Below, piece after piece: positions 52,724 to 61,000 of a DNA stretch of 64,000 nt. Each line of letters begins with the position of its first letter. Position 1 is the first letter of the stretch. Position numbers and translations under genes: made by a program. Under the pieces are notes generated by a model that did not search any database, was not told the origin of the DNA, and saw only the letters and a program-made list of their open reading frames with translations. The stretch is from Streptomyces sp. SAI-135 (GTDB taxonomy: Bacteria; Actinomycetota; Actinomycetes; Streptomycetales; Streptomycetaceae), in contig NZ_JARXYP010000001.1 in assembly GCF_029893805.1 (NCBI RefSeq), forward strand, positions 930,001-994,000. The letters run 5' to 3'.

Positions 52724-53514
52724 CGGGCGCTCATCCCTCCGTCCACCACGATCTCCGTGGCGGTGACGAACCGGGACTCGTCGGAAGCCAGGAACAGCGC
52801 CGCGTAGGCGGTGTCCCGGCCGTCCCCGGCCCAGGGCAGCGGGATGCGCGCCGCGCGCTCGGCGAGCAGTCGCGTGACGTCCCCGCCGGTCCGCTGGGCT
52901 GCGAGCCGGGACTCGACGAGCGGGGTGTGCAGCTGTCCGGGGATCACCGTGTTGCAGCGGATGCCGTGTGCCGCGTACTGCACCGCCGTCACACGAGTGA
53001 AGGAGATCACGCCTGCTTTGGCCGAGGCGTAGGCGACCTGGGGGGAGCCCGTGTACCGGATCCCGGAGGTCGAGGCGTAGTTGACGATCGAGCCGGAGCC
53101 CTGCTCGGTCATCACGGGGAGTACAGCCCGGCAGGTGCGGTAGACACTGCCGAGGTTGAAGTCGAGTTGTCGCTGCCATTCCTCGGGCGGGAGCTCGGCC
53201 GCCCCGCCCTTGCGTGACCCGCCCACCACGTTGACCAGCACATCGACGCGGCCGTAGGTACGTACCGCGGTGTCCACCACCTCCTGCACGGATACGGCGT
53301 CGAGCGCGTCGCACACGATCGGCAGCACCGTGCCGCCCGACTCCTTGATCCGCTGCTCGGTGGTGCCCAGTGCCGTGGCGTCGATGTCCGCCGCCACCAC
53401 GCGTGCGCCCTCCCGGGCGAACAGCGACGCACATGAGCTGCCGTTGCCCAGACCCGTGGCCTCTCCGCCGGCGCCGAAGACGATCGCCACCTTGTCGTGG
53501 AGACGTCCGCTCAT
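52714..53514 (-). CDS. Short-chain dehydrogenase/reductase
   Basis: This 266-aa classical SDR has a slightly unusual glycine motif GAGGEATGLGNG, DIDATAL, NVVGG in place of NAG, and the catalytic YASAKAG (Tyr and Lys). It ends RFVTATEIVVDGGMSA. It probably oxidises a hydroxyl on the ring or lactone substrate just before the overlapping lactonase gene acts. AGGAG supports ATG 53514; an upstream ATG at 53547 overlaps the preceding stop. Confidence 0.9.
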   Translation of the reverse strand: MSGRLHDKVAIVFGAGGEATGLGNGSSCASLFAREGARVVAADIDATALGTTEQRIKESGGTVLPIVCDALDAVSVQEVVDTAVRTYGRVDVLVNVVGGSRKGGAAELPPEEWQRQLDFNLGSVYRTCRAVLPVMTEQGSGSIVNYASTSGIRYTGSPQVAYASAKAGVISFTRVTAVQYAAHGIRCNTVIPGQLHTPLVESRLAAQRTGGDVTRLLAERAARIPLPWAGDGRDTAYAALFLASDESRFVTATEIVVDGGMSARCD

Positions 53515-53543
53515 ACCCTGCTCCTGTCTTTCCGTCCTGCCAG

Positions 53544-54044
53544 TCATGCGATCGCCATCGCGTTGAGGAACCGCGAGACCATGTTGTAAGCGCTGACGGT
53601 CAGCGCGAGTTCCACGACGCCCCGGTCTCCCAGCCGGGCGCGGACCTGCTCGAACATGTCATGGGGAACGCGGCAGTCCCGCGTCAGCGTTTCAGTGAAC
53701 TCCACCGCCGCCGTCTGCAGCGCGGTCAACGGGGTGGGGCCGACGGGTTCGCGCAGCCATTCCACCTGTTCGACGGTGAGTCCCTCGCCGAGCGCGAGGG
53801 GGGCATGAGCACGCCACTCGTACGGTGCGTCGTTGATCCGCGCCACGATGAGGATGGCCAGCTCGCGCAGATCGCCGGGCAGGGTCGACCGCTCGCGCAC
53901 CGCGCCGAGCAGTTCGTTCCAGCCCAGGGCGATCTGGGGGGAGTACAGCAGGGCCTGGTCCAGCGCGCGCAGGTCGCCGCCACGCCGCGCGCGGATCCGG
54001 TCCGCGATCTCCCCATCGGCCATCGGCTCTGCCATCCGCGTCAC
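53544..54044 (-). CDS. Carboxymuconolactone-decarboxylase/AhpD-family protein
   Basis: This 166-aa all-helical protein has LPGDLRELAILIVARINDAP and YEWRAHAPLALGEGL, the CMD core. The CxxC pair of AhpD-type peroxidase partners is absent, which fits a decarboxylase or isomerase-type role rather than redox. It is first in the minus-strand operon, 30 bp before the SDR. GGAG before GTG 54044 supports the start. Confidence 0.85.
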   Translation of the reverse strand: MTRMAEPMADGEIADRIRARRGGDLRALDQALLYSPQIALGWNELLGAVRERSTLPGDLRELAILIVARINDAPYEWRAHAPLALGEGLTVEQVEWLREPVGPTPLTALQTAAVEFTETLTRDCRVPHDMFEQVRARLGDRGVVELALTVSAYNMVSRFLNAMAIA

Positions 54045-54099
54045 AACAACCGCTCCATCCGTCAGGGTTCGTGCTGGTACGGCCTGGTTCCGCCCACGC

Positions 54100-54165
54100 T
54101 TGACACGACGATGCTGACAGGCAACAGTATGTACGTCAAGCGTACGTGTGTACGCAATGCGTACA
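54100..54165. promoter_or_regulatory. Promoter with two 17-bp operators in the catabolic divergent region
   Basis: TTGACA (54100-54105) and CAGTAT (54125-54130) make a plausible plus-strand promoter. Directly after it lie TGTACGTCAAGCGTACG (54130-54146, near-palindromic) and TGTACGCAATGCGTACA (54149-54165, perfectly palindromic), centres 19 bp apart. They probably bind the IclR protein or another dimer that controls both operons. Confidence 0.65.
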
Positions 54166-54256
54166 TCATCAAGTCGCTGTGAGCCCGCTGCGAACGGCGG
54201 GCCCGCAGCACCGAGAAGGACACGAGACCCGGTCTCGACGATCCGGAAAGGTCGAC

Positions 54257-55726
54257 ATGTCGGTCGACACCTCGTCCACCCGCAAGCACCTCGACCGCTA
54301 CCCGGCCCCGTACCTGGCCATCGCAGGGCAGCGGCGCACCGGCGGGGGCCGCGAGACGTTCTCCGTGGTCAATCCGACCACCGGCGCCACGCTGGGCGCG
54401 CTGCCTCTGGCGACGGCGACGGACCTCAAAGACGCTCTCGCAGCCACCCGCGAAGCGTTCGAGACCTGGTCGGCCCTGAGCGTGTACGCGCGTCGAGAGG
54501 TGCTGCACTCCGCTGCCCGGTGGCTGCGTGAGAACAAGGACGAGGGTGCCACCCGCATCGCGCTGGAGCTGGGCAAGCCGTTCGGTGAAGCGCTCACCGA
54601 GGTGAACCTGTCCGCGTCGCTGCTCGAATGGGCCGCCGACGAGGCACTGCGCGCCTACGGCCGGATCATCCCGGGTCGCCGGCCCGGCCTGCACCTGGAG
54701 GCGCGGCTCAGGCCGGTCGGCCCGGTGTACGCGGTGTCCAGCTGGAACGCTCCGCTGAACACGCCGTCCCGCAAGGTGTCCGGAGCCCTGGCGGCGGGGT
54801 GCAGCCTCGTCCTCAAGCTCTCGGAGCAGGCGCCTTCGACGGGCTTGTTCCTGCTGGAAGCGCTGGACGCGGCGGGCGCACCCGCCGGGTTGGTGCAGAT
54901 GGTGTCCGGCCACGGTCCCGACATCAGCGACGTGCTGATCCCCAGCGACGAAATCCGGATGATCACCGTGACCGGCTCGGTCGGGCTCGGCCGCACACTC
55001 GCCGCCCAGGCGGCCGGACACCTCAAGCCGCAGATCCTGGAACTCGGTGGACATGCCCCGGTGGTCGTGCACAGGGACACGGACGTGGCGAAGGTCGCGC
55101 GCGGCGCGGCTCGTGCCAAGTTCCGCAATGTGGGCCAGACATGCATCTCTCCGACCCGGTTCCTCGTACACCAGGACATCCACGACCGCTTTGTCGCCGA
55201 GTTCGTCGCGGAAACCTCTCGGATGACCGTCGGAGATCCTTTCGCGGACGGGACCGCCATCGGACCGATGCAGAACGAGAAGCAGTGCGCGCACATCGAG
55301 GGGCTGATCGCGGACGCCGTCGAGCGCGGCGCCCACCTGGCCGCCGGAGGCGAGCGGCTCCAGGACGGGAGCCTGTTCCTCGCACCCACAGTCCTCACCG
55401 GGGTCCCCGCGGATGCCCGCGTCCGGTCCGTCGAGCCGTTCGGCCCGCTCGCCACAGTGGAGTCGTACACGGCCCTTGAGGAAGCCGTGGCAGCGGCCAA
55501 CTCCGTCAGTGTCGGCCTGGCCGCCTACGCTTTCACCGCGTCCGGCCCGACAGCCGAGTACCTCGCCACCCACCTCCGGGCGGGCAACATCGTGCTGAAC
55601 AACTGGAATGCCTCGTTCCCCGAGACGCCGTTCGGCGGCGTCCATGACTCCGGCTACGGGCGCGAGGGCGGTGTCGAGGGCGTGCGGGACTTCATGACGA
55701 CCGTATTCGTCAGCAACGAGTACTGA
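54257..55726 (+). CDS. Aldehyde dehydrogenase
   Basis: This 489-aa NAD(P)-dependent ALDH has Asn164 (SSWNAPLN), Lys187 (LKLSE), Glu262 (LELGGHAP) and nucleophile Cys296 (GQTCISP). PFGGVHDSGYGREGG near the end matches semialdehyde-type dehydrogenases. It probably oxidises the aldehyde formed after ring or lactone cleavage. GGAAAGG precedes ATG 54257. It is divergent from the CMD/SDR/lactonase/transporter operon. Confidence 0.9.
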   Translation: MSVDTSSTRKHLDRYPAPYLAIAGQRRTGGGRETFSVVNPTTGATLGALPLATATDLKDALAATREAFETWSALSVYARREVLHSAARWLRENKDEGATRIALELGKPFGEALTEVNLSASLLEWAADEALRAYGRIIPGRRPGLHLEARLRPVGPVYAVSSWNAPLNTPSRKVSGALAAGCSLVLKLSEQAPSTGLFLLEALDAAGAPAGLVQMVSGHGPDISDVLIPSDEIRMITVTGSVGLGRTLAAQAAGHLKPQILELGGHAPVVVHRDTDVAKVARGAARAKFRNVGQTCISPTRFLVHQDIHDRFVAEFVAETSRMTVGDPFADGTAIGPMQNEKQCAHIEGLIADAVERGAHLAAGGERLQDGSLFLAPTVLTGVPADARVRSVEPFGPLATVESYTALEEAVAAANSVSVGLAAYAFTASGPTAEYLATHLRAGNIVLNNWNASFPETPFGGVHDSGYGREGGVEGVRDFMTTVFVSNEY

Positions 55727-55977
55727 CGGCGACGATCAGCAACAGCATCCCCGTACCGCGTCGCTTCGCATCGCGGCGATGTCCGTTCGGCCCAGGGCGT
55801 GTTTCGAGGTCCCGTCCGCATCCGGGCGCAGGCTCTCACGACGACCGGGCGCAGAGCGGCGGGTGCTCCCTGCGGTTCGCGACGCCACCTTTCAGCAGCC
55901 GCGGCCTCCCGCGGGCGCCCGTGACAGGACGCACCGAAACCCCCGTCCCAGTGATGTACCGAGAGAAGGACTGAATC

Positions 55978-56862
55978 ATGAGTGAAGTGACCATCGGCGT
56001 CTGCGGCTTGGGCAACATGGGCCTGCAGGTCGCACGGCGTGCCGCCACCGTACGGCCCGGCCCCTGCTTCGACGTCAGCGAGGCGGCGCGGGCGAACGCC
56101 GCGGCAGAGGGCCTGCAGCCGACCGCGGAGCTGTCCGACCTGTCCGGCTGCGACGTCGTCGTGCTCTGCCTGCCGCGCTCCGACATCTCCCTCGACACGG
56201 CGCGCCGGCTCGCCGAGCTGCTGGAGAAGGGGTCCGTCGTCATCGAGACAAGCACCGTGAGCCCTAACGACATCGCCGCGATGGAGGCCTACCTGGAGCC
56301 CAAGGGAATCCGGGTGATCGACGCGGCGATCATCTCAGGCGTCCCGGCCATGGCCGCCGGTACGTCGACGATGCTCGTCGGCGCCGACGAGCATTCCGCG
56401 GGCGAACTGGTCGTACAGATCATCAACGCCCTCAGCGCCAAGGTGACCTGGCTCGGTCGCCCCCGGGCCGCCATGGCCATGAAGGTCATCCACAACGCCG
56501 TCGCACACGCGACCATGGTGACGCTTTCGGAAGCGCGGGCCATGGGCCTGCCCTATGGCATCACCGAGGAGATGCTGGTCGAGATGCTCCGCGGCGAAGA
56601 GGCGGGCCTGCTTCGACCGCTGCTCCACCGCATCGGCGAGCGTGTCCCCGCCCGAGACTACGCCGGCGGCATGTCGCTGGAAGCGGCGCGCAAGGACTCG
56701 TTGCTGGCCCTGGCGATGGCAGCCGAGTGGCGCGTCCCGCTCTACTCGATCGGCGCGACCCACACCGCCTTCGAGAACGCCGTCGGCCGGTTCAACGGAC
56801 GTGACGACTACGCGGTGATCGCCGAGCTGTGGACACGGCCGCAGGACGGCGAGCGGGACTGA
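55978..56862 (+). CDS. 3-Hydroxyisobutyrate-dehydrogenase-family (beta-hydroxyacid) dehydrogenase
   Basis: This 294-aa protein has a Rossmann start GVCGLGNMGLQVARR, VVLCLPRSD, ETSTVSPNDI, DAAIISGVPAMAAGTSTMLV and the catalytic Lys in MAMKVIHNAVA. It reduces or oxidises a beta-hydroxy acid. GAGAAGGA precedes ATG 55978. It follows the ALDH on the same strand by 251 bp and may be cotranscribed or have its own promoter in that gap. Confidence 0.85.
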   Translation: MSEVTIGVCGLGNMGLQVARRAATVRPGPCFDVSEAARANAAAEGLQPTAELSDLSGCDVVVLCLPRSDISLDTARRLAELLEKGSVVIETSTVSPNDIAAMEAYLEPKGIRVIDAAIISGVPAMAAGTSTMLVGADEHSAGELVVQIINALSAKVTWLGRPRAAMAMKVIHNAVAHATMVTLSEARAMGLPYGITEEMLVEMLRGEEAGLLRPLLHRIGERVPARDYAGGMSLEAARKDSLLALAMAAEWRVPLYSIGATHTAFENAVGRFNGRDDYAVIAELWTRPQDGERD

Positions 56863-56944
56863 GATCGGCAGGACCTGCGCCCGGCCTCCCCTTCTGCGTC
56901 ATTCCTGACTGAGCGTTTGGTCCGGTGATCCATGTTTTGGTCCC

Positions 56945-57180
56945 GGGTCAGGTTCCGCGCCAGTGGGGGATGGCTTCGCCGGTGCGTCTGCGGGCCATGA
57001 GGCCGATCTTGCGATGTGGATCATGGCTTCGGAGCGGTGCGGATGGCGTTCGTAGTCGCTGGCGAGGCATCGGTGATGCATGAGCCAGCCGATACTGCGC
57101 GAGATGGCCCATCGTCTTGGGACGATGGTGAACCCGCGGCTGCCGGGTGGGCGGTGGACGGGGTGGACGTCGATGCCGAG
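56945..57180 (-). pseudogene. C-terminal remnant of an IS5-family transposase
   Basis: The minus strand reads RGFTIVPRRWAISRSIGWLM, HHRCLASDYERHPHRSEAMI, then shifts frame to KIGLMARRRTGEAIPHW and a stop. This is the usual end of IS5-type transposases (RGFxVLPRRWVVERTFGWL). The catalytic Glu position (VxER) reads ISRS. A neighbouring piece at 57180-57330 is unidentified. Confidence 0.65.
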
Positions 57181-57439
57181 GCGGGCGCCGTGGTCGAGGG
57201 CGGCTGCCCGGCAGGGCCCTCGTCCCCCACCAGTTCCGCCATGACCGGATCCAGCAGCGCGTCCGCGACGGCCACCACTTCGGGAAAAACGACCGCGTCG
57301 CGCCCCACCACCCGCCAACCCGTCACATCAGCCCCGGCACTGCCGCCCGCCACCTGATGAAGGCGCCGCGGCCAGATCGTCTCCCGCTCCCAGCACAGGG
57401 CTGCTCCCACCACCGGCACACCACCGCATGCGCCAGCAC

Positions 57440-57790
57440 GAACACCTGCCGCGGCTCCCGCCCCCGCCCGCACCGCTCGCCGCACCGCCCGCCGCACCAC
57501 CCCCCGCCCACCGCCGCTGCGCCGCCATCACCTCAGGCACGGCCCGCAACTCGAGATACTCCAGCGGCTGGTCGGCGTCCGCATCGGCCCATCAGCGACA
57601 AAGTCGTTTCCCCACCCAACGCAGGGACACGGAACACCCCAGCACGGCCAGGGACATCGAAGGGGACCGCGCCAGCAACGTCGTCGGTCATGGCCCTCAC
57701 AAGATCGGCTAGGCAGCCGACCGCGGCAGCCCAGTCGCCGAGGCGCTGCCGTGGGTCATGCGGCCCCGAACAGGACCCCGGAGAAACGGC
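57440..57790 (-). pseudogene. Frameshifted hypothetical, minus strand
   Basis: LGDWAAAVGCLADLVRAMTD then VAGAVPFDVPGRAGVFRVPA and, in the next frame, DADADQPLEYLELRAVPEVM and a Gly-rich tail look like one small protein with a frameshift near 57590. The family is unknown. The plus strand here is strongly C-rich. Bases 57791-58048 show nothing. Confidence 0.35.
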
Positions 57791-58048
57791 CCGGGGCCCC
57801 GTCGGGGGCGTACCGTCCAACGACGGCAAAACCCCACCGTCACGCGGGCGCCGGGCTACGGCACCCCCATCACCCCGGCGACCTTCCGACCAGTGCGGCG
57901 GCCTGCGGCGGCAAGCACCTGTCGAGGGCGTCGACGTCGGTACACAGCTTGGCGCGCAGCCCAAGCAGGCACCCCTCGGTGAACAGCCCCTGCTCATCCA
58001 CTCCTGCCGTCTCGCCCGCCTCACCACCCAACGGCCGGCAGTCGCCTG

Positions 58049-58207
58049 ATGGCCCTCAGCACGGCCCCCGCCGCGCCCGTATCCGCCAAGCAGCTGGAGA
58101 ACATCACCAGCGAGGCGGAGCTCCACGCCCTGGACCGTGCCCTGGTCGTCCTGTCTGTCGACCCCGAGGCCGGCGTCCTCATCCCCGGCACCATGGCCGG
58201 CCCCTAG
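58049..58207 (+). CDS. 52-aa hypothetical
   Basis: A short frame from ATG 58049 gives SAKQLENITSEAELHALDRA then LVVLSVDPEAGVLIPGTMAG and TAG. It looks protein-like (amphipathic helices), but no ribosome site is evident and it may be the tail of a lost gene. Confidence 0.3.
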   Translation: MALSTAPAAPVSAKQLENITSEAELHALDRALVVLSVDPEAGVLIPGTMAGP

Positions 58208-58830
58208 TTACGCCAGTACACCGACGACATCGAGCACGTCCGCATCCTCAGCAGCTCGGCGAGCAGGTGCACGAGGTCGGTGACCGCGCGGCCGTGGATC
58301 CCGGCCTCGGGAGCGCCGGAGAGCTCGATGCGCTCGTACGGCTCCAGCATCGGCAGGCGCCGCTCAGCGATGTCGACCGCCACATCCCGCAGCAGCCGCA
58401 GAGCTGCGGACCGGCTCACCACCGAAGGCCGGATCCGGGTGACCCGGCTGCTGGCCGCTTCGATGATCTCCCGGGCTTTCGCTTCTGCGTCCTCCAGCCG
58501 CGCCGCGGCATCCCGCGCGGCCGCGAGACGTCCCTGCTCAGACTCCCTCTGAGCACGTTCAAGGTCAGCAAGCCGCTGTTCGGTCACACCAGCCGCCTTG
58601 GCCAGCCGCAGCCGTTCCTCCGCCTGCTGCCGCCGCAGTTCCTCACGCTCCGCCAGGTCCTGCGCCGCGGCAAGCTCCGCCTCCAATTCAACACACCGGC
58701 GCTGCACCGCATTGCGTTCGCGGACCGCTTCCTCGACCGCGGCCGTCAAGGTCTCGACCCTCTCGCGCAGCCGCTCACACTCCCGGGTCAGATCGTCCCG
58801 CTGCCGCAGATACAGATCTCCCTCCCCCCC
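58204..58830 (-). pseudogene. Sensor histidine kinase fragment (CvnA-like)
   Basis: A long coiled coil (LTRECERLRERVETLTAAVE, AELAAAQDLAEREELRRQQA, onward to about 58460) is followed by VSRSAALRLLRDVAVDIAER and RAVTDLVHLLAELL, which match the dimerisation region and start of the ATPase N-box (LVHLLAELLxNAT) of actinobacterial sensor kinases in cvn-type conservons. The N-box stops at LLAELL and the frame goes elsewhere. The 5' side ends at a run of ten C (58824-58833). Confidence 0.45.
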
Positions 58831-58833
58831 CCC

Positions 58834-58980
58834 GAAGCCCGGTCGTGAACGCCGGCTTCCTCCAACTGCCTTACCTGCAGCCCTCGTTCCTGTGGGTTGT
58901 TGCCGGTGGGGTCGGTGTAGGTGGTGGGGGAGGACAGGGCGTACTGGTAGAGGTTGGCGCCGCCGACTTGCGCGAATGGA
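58834..58980 (-). pseudogene. RHS C-terminal junction remnant
   Basis: VGGANLYQYALSSPTTYTDP then TGNNPQ is the hallmark end of the RHS core (NLYxYxxNxPxxxxDPxG), after which the toxin domain would begin. Here sensor-kinase sequence follows instead, joined at the C10 tract. Bases 58981-59142 show nothing certain. Confidence 0.6.
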
Positions 58981-59142
58981 ACGGCCGGACCCCCTGCCAA
59001 CCCGGTGGCGGATCGAATATCCCGCCGAGGACTTTCGGCGTACGCCGAAACCGATTGTCGCCGCAACGCGGCCCAGGTGAGTCTTCTCGGCAGGCGCGGC
59101 CCACCCGGCCGAACCACCACCGACAGAGACGGGGAACTCACC

Positions 59143-59325
59143 ATGCGCACCTCGCGTTCACTGCGGTTGCTCGGCGCGGCGGCTGGCGGCCTGTCGCCCA
59201 TCGCACCGGACGCGGCCCACTCGGCCGCCGTGGGCCACGGCACCGGCGACAATCCCGACGGGCGGATGTCCCGCGCTGCGCCGGTGTGCGGCGGCAACGT
59301 CCTCGACCGTACAAAGCGGTACTGA
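59143..59325 (+). CDS. 60-aa small exported-type protein
   Basis: The ATG lies 3 codons after a weak GACGGGG site. The N-terminus RTSRSLRLLGAAAGGLSPI resembles a short signal peptide; the rest is polar. Its stop is 3 bp before the serine hydrolase ATG, so it may be a translated leader of that gene. It may also be a truncated gene. Confidence 0.35.
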   Translation: MRTSRSLRLLGAAAGGLSPIAPDAAHSAAVGHGTGDNPDGRMSRAAPVCGGNVLDRTKRY

Positions 59326-59328
59326 GCC

Positions 59329-60498
59329 ATGTTCCGATGGAGCAGATGGCGTTCCGTAGCAGTGCTGTGTGCCGTGGTCATGGCCGTGACGACCGCCCTG
59401 CTCAGCCCTTCGGCCACCGCGGCAACGAACGCGGCGACCGACGCGGCGTCGTCCGCGCCACGTGACGCGGCCGGTGTCACCGTGCCGGCCGGTGTGACGG
59501 CGGGAGTCGCCGTCTTCGACCGGCAGACCGGCACCTTCACCGAGCAGCTGAACCCGAACATGCAGTTCCGGTCGGCCTCCGTGGTCAAACTGCTGATCGC
59601 GCTGGACTACCTCTGGAACCGCGGCCCGGACTACCAGATCCCGTCCGGTGACCAGGCCAAGTGGAACTCCATGCTGCGCAGCAGCGACGACGACGCGGCC
59701 AGCGAATTCTGGGTGCGCAACGGCGAGGGCTCGATCGTCACCCGGATGGCCCGTGAGCTGTCCCTCTCCAGCAACACGACCCCACCGCCCGCCAACCAGG
59801 ACGGCATGTGGGGCTACACAGCCTTGACGGCCGCGGACACGGTGAAGATCTACCGTTACCTGCTGGACACGGCGCCCGCCCGCGTCCGCGAACTGATCAT
59901 GGGCAATCTGAAGCAGTCCACACGCTGCTCCGCCACCGACCACTTCGACCAGCACTTCGGTATCGCGGGCGCCTTCAACAAGCCGTGGGCCGTGAAACAG
60001 GGCTGGTCGGGTTTCGGTGACATCGAGCAAGGTACGTGCCGCCCCGCCACGTCGGCCCTCAACGGCAAGGCAGCGTCCGTCGACCTGACGAAACCGGCGC
60101 TGCACACGACCGGGACGGTGGGTGCCGGTGACCGCTCCATCGTGGCCGTCTACACCCTGCACGACGTCGGCACCTCGTACGGCAAGGCGTACACCGACCT
60201 GGGCAGGCTGACCCGTTCGCTGAACGTTCCCGGTGGCGTACGACCGGCGGGCACGTGGTTCGGCACCTGGAGCTCCGGTGTCAACGTCCGCCCCGAGCCC
60301 AACACCACCCGCGACCCGCTCCTCCAGCTCCCCGCCGGGGTCGAGGTGCTGGTCGGCTGCCAGACGCGAGGGGAGACCGTCTCGGTCCCGCCCTACACCA
60401 ACGAGTGGTGGGCCTACCTGCCTCAGTACGGGGGCTATGTCAGCAACATCTACATGAGCAGTCCGGACAACCAACTGCCCGGCGTCGCGCAGTGCTGA
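59329..60498 (+). CDS. Secreted class A beta-lactamase-fold serine hydrolase with SH3-like tail
   Basis: This 389-aa exported protein has a signal peptide at about 1-31. The serine-hydrolase domain has SVVK (Ser84, Lys87), SDD at 119-121 in place of SDN, and KQG at 223-225 in place of KTG. These differences make true beta-lactamase activity doubtful; a D,D-peptidase or inactive binding role is possible. Residues about 317-389 form an SH3-like module, FGTWSSGVNVRPEP to LPGVAQC, closely like those in the NlpC/P60 gene at 3.8-5.4 kb. Confidence 0.8.
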   Translation: MFRWSRWRSVAVLCAVVMAVTTALLSPSATAATNAATDAASSAPRDAAGVTVPAGVTAGVAVFDRQTGTFTEQLNPNMQFRSASVVKLLIALDYLWNRGPDYQIPSGDQAKWNSMLRSSDDDAASEFWVRNGEGSIVTRMARELSLSSNTTPPPANQDGMWGYTALTAADTVKIYRYLLDTAPARVRELIMGNLKQSTRCSATDHFDQHFGIAGAFNKPWAVKQGWSGFGDIEQGTCRPATSALNGKAASVDLTKPALHTTGTVGAGDRSIVAVYTLHDVGTSYGKAYTDLGRLTRSLNVPGGVRPAGTWFGTWSSGVNVRPEPNTTRDPLLQLPAGVEVLVGCQTRGETVSVPPYTNEWWAYLPQYGGYVSNIYMSSPDNQLPGVAQC

Positions 60499-60598
60499 GC
60501 AGTGCATCACGGTGCGGCGAAGGGCCTGCGGGAAGAGCTGGGCAGGCACCCGGCACCTTTCGGCCGAACTCGAAAAACAATGAGAAAAGGACAGGTGG

Positions 60599-61000
60599 AT
60601 GACCAGGACCAGGAAGTGTCTCTCCCTCTGGATGGCAGCCCTCGCCCTGACGGCGGGCGGTGTGATCGCCGCCCCTTCGGCCAGTGCCGCTGCCAGCGCC
60701 GAGTGCGGAGTCCGGGCGAGCGACGGCCGGCTGTGGTGCGGGAACGGAGCCCCCGCCATTCTGCGCTCGGGCGCCTACCACGAAGCGAACATAACGGGGC
60801 AGCTCTATTCCACCTTCAGCTGGTTCGACTGCTGGACCTATGGCGGACTGCACGGCGGTGGCAACACCACCTGGTACCACACCAAGGGTGACTGGACCGC
60901 TCCTGGCTACGACGGGTGGGGCTACGTCCCGGCGGACTGGGTCAACACACCGTCCTCGTTCGACGCCGATCCGAGCGCGCGCGGTCTGCGGCACTGCTGA
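60599..61000 (+). CDS. Small secreted protein, SH3-like
   Basis: This 133-aa protein has a clear signal peptide (about 1-31, APSASAA). The mature part has four Cys (ECGVRAS, LWCGNG, WFDCWTYG, LRHC) and aromatic strands (TWYHTKGDWTAPGYDGWGYV) typical of small Streptomyces exported SH3-like proteins. It lies 100 bp after the serine hydrolase and is probably coexpressed with it at the cell surface. Confidence 0.75.
   Translation: MTRTRKCLSLWMAALALTAGGVIAAPSASAAASAECGVRASDGRLWCGNGAPAILRSGAYHEANITGQLYSTFSWFDCWTYGGLHGGGNTTWYHTKGDWTAPGYDGWGYVPADWVNTPSSFDADPSARGLRHC

Noticed and set aside
52618..53217. Plus-strand frame opposite the SDR
   Set aside because: Antisense of a conserved SDR; no ribosome site or domain.
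54062..55645. A 527-codon minus-strand frame opposite the ALDH
   Set aside because: Antisense shadow of a clear ALDH with all catalytic residues.
49602..56862. Assigning the catabolic block to 2-pyrone-4,6-dicarboxylate degradation
   Set aside because: The amidohydrolase family fits, but several other lactonases share the same motifs and no ring-cleavage gene is present, so I did not name the substrate.
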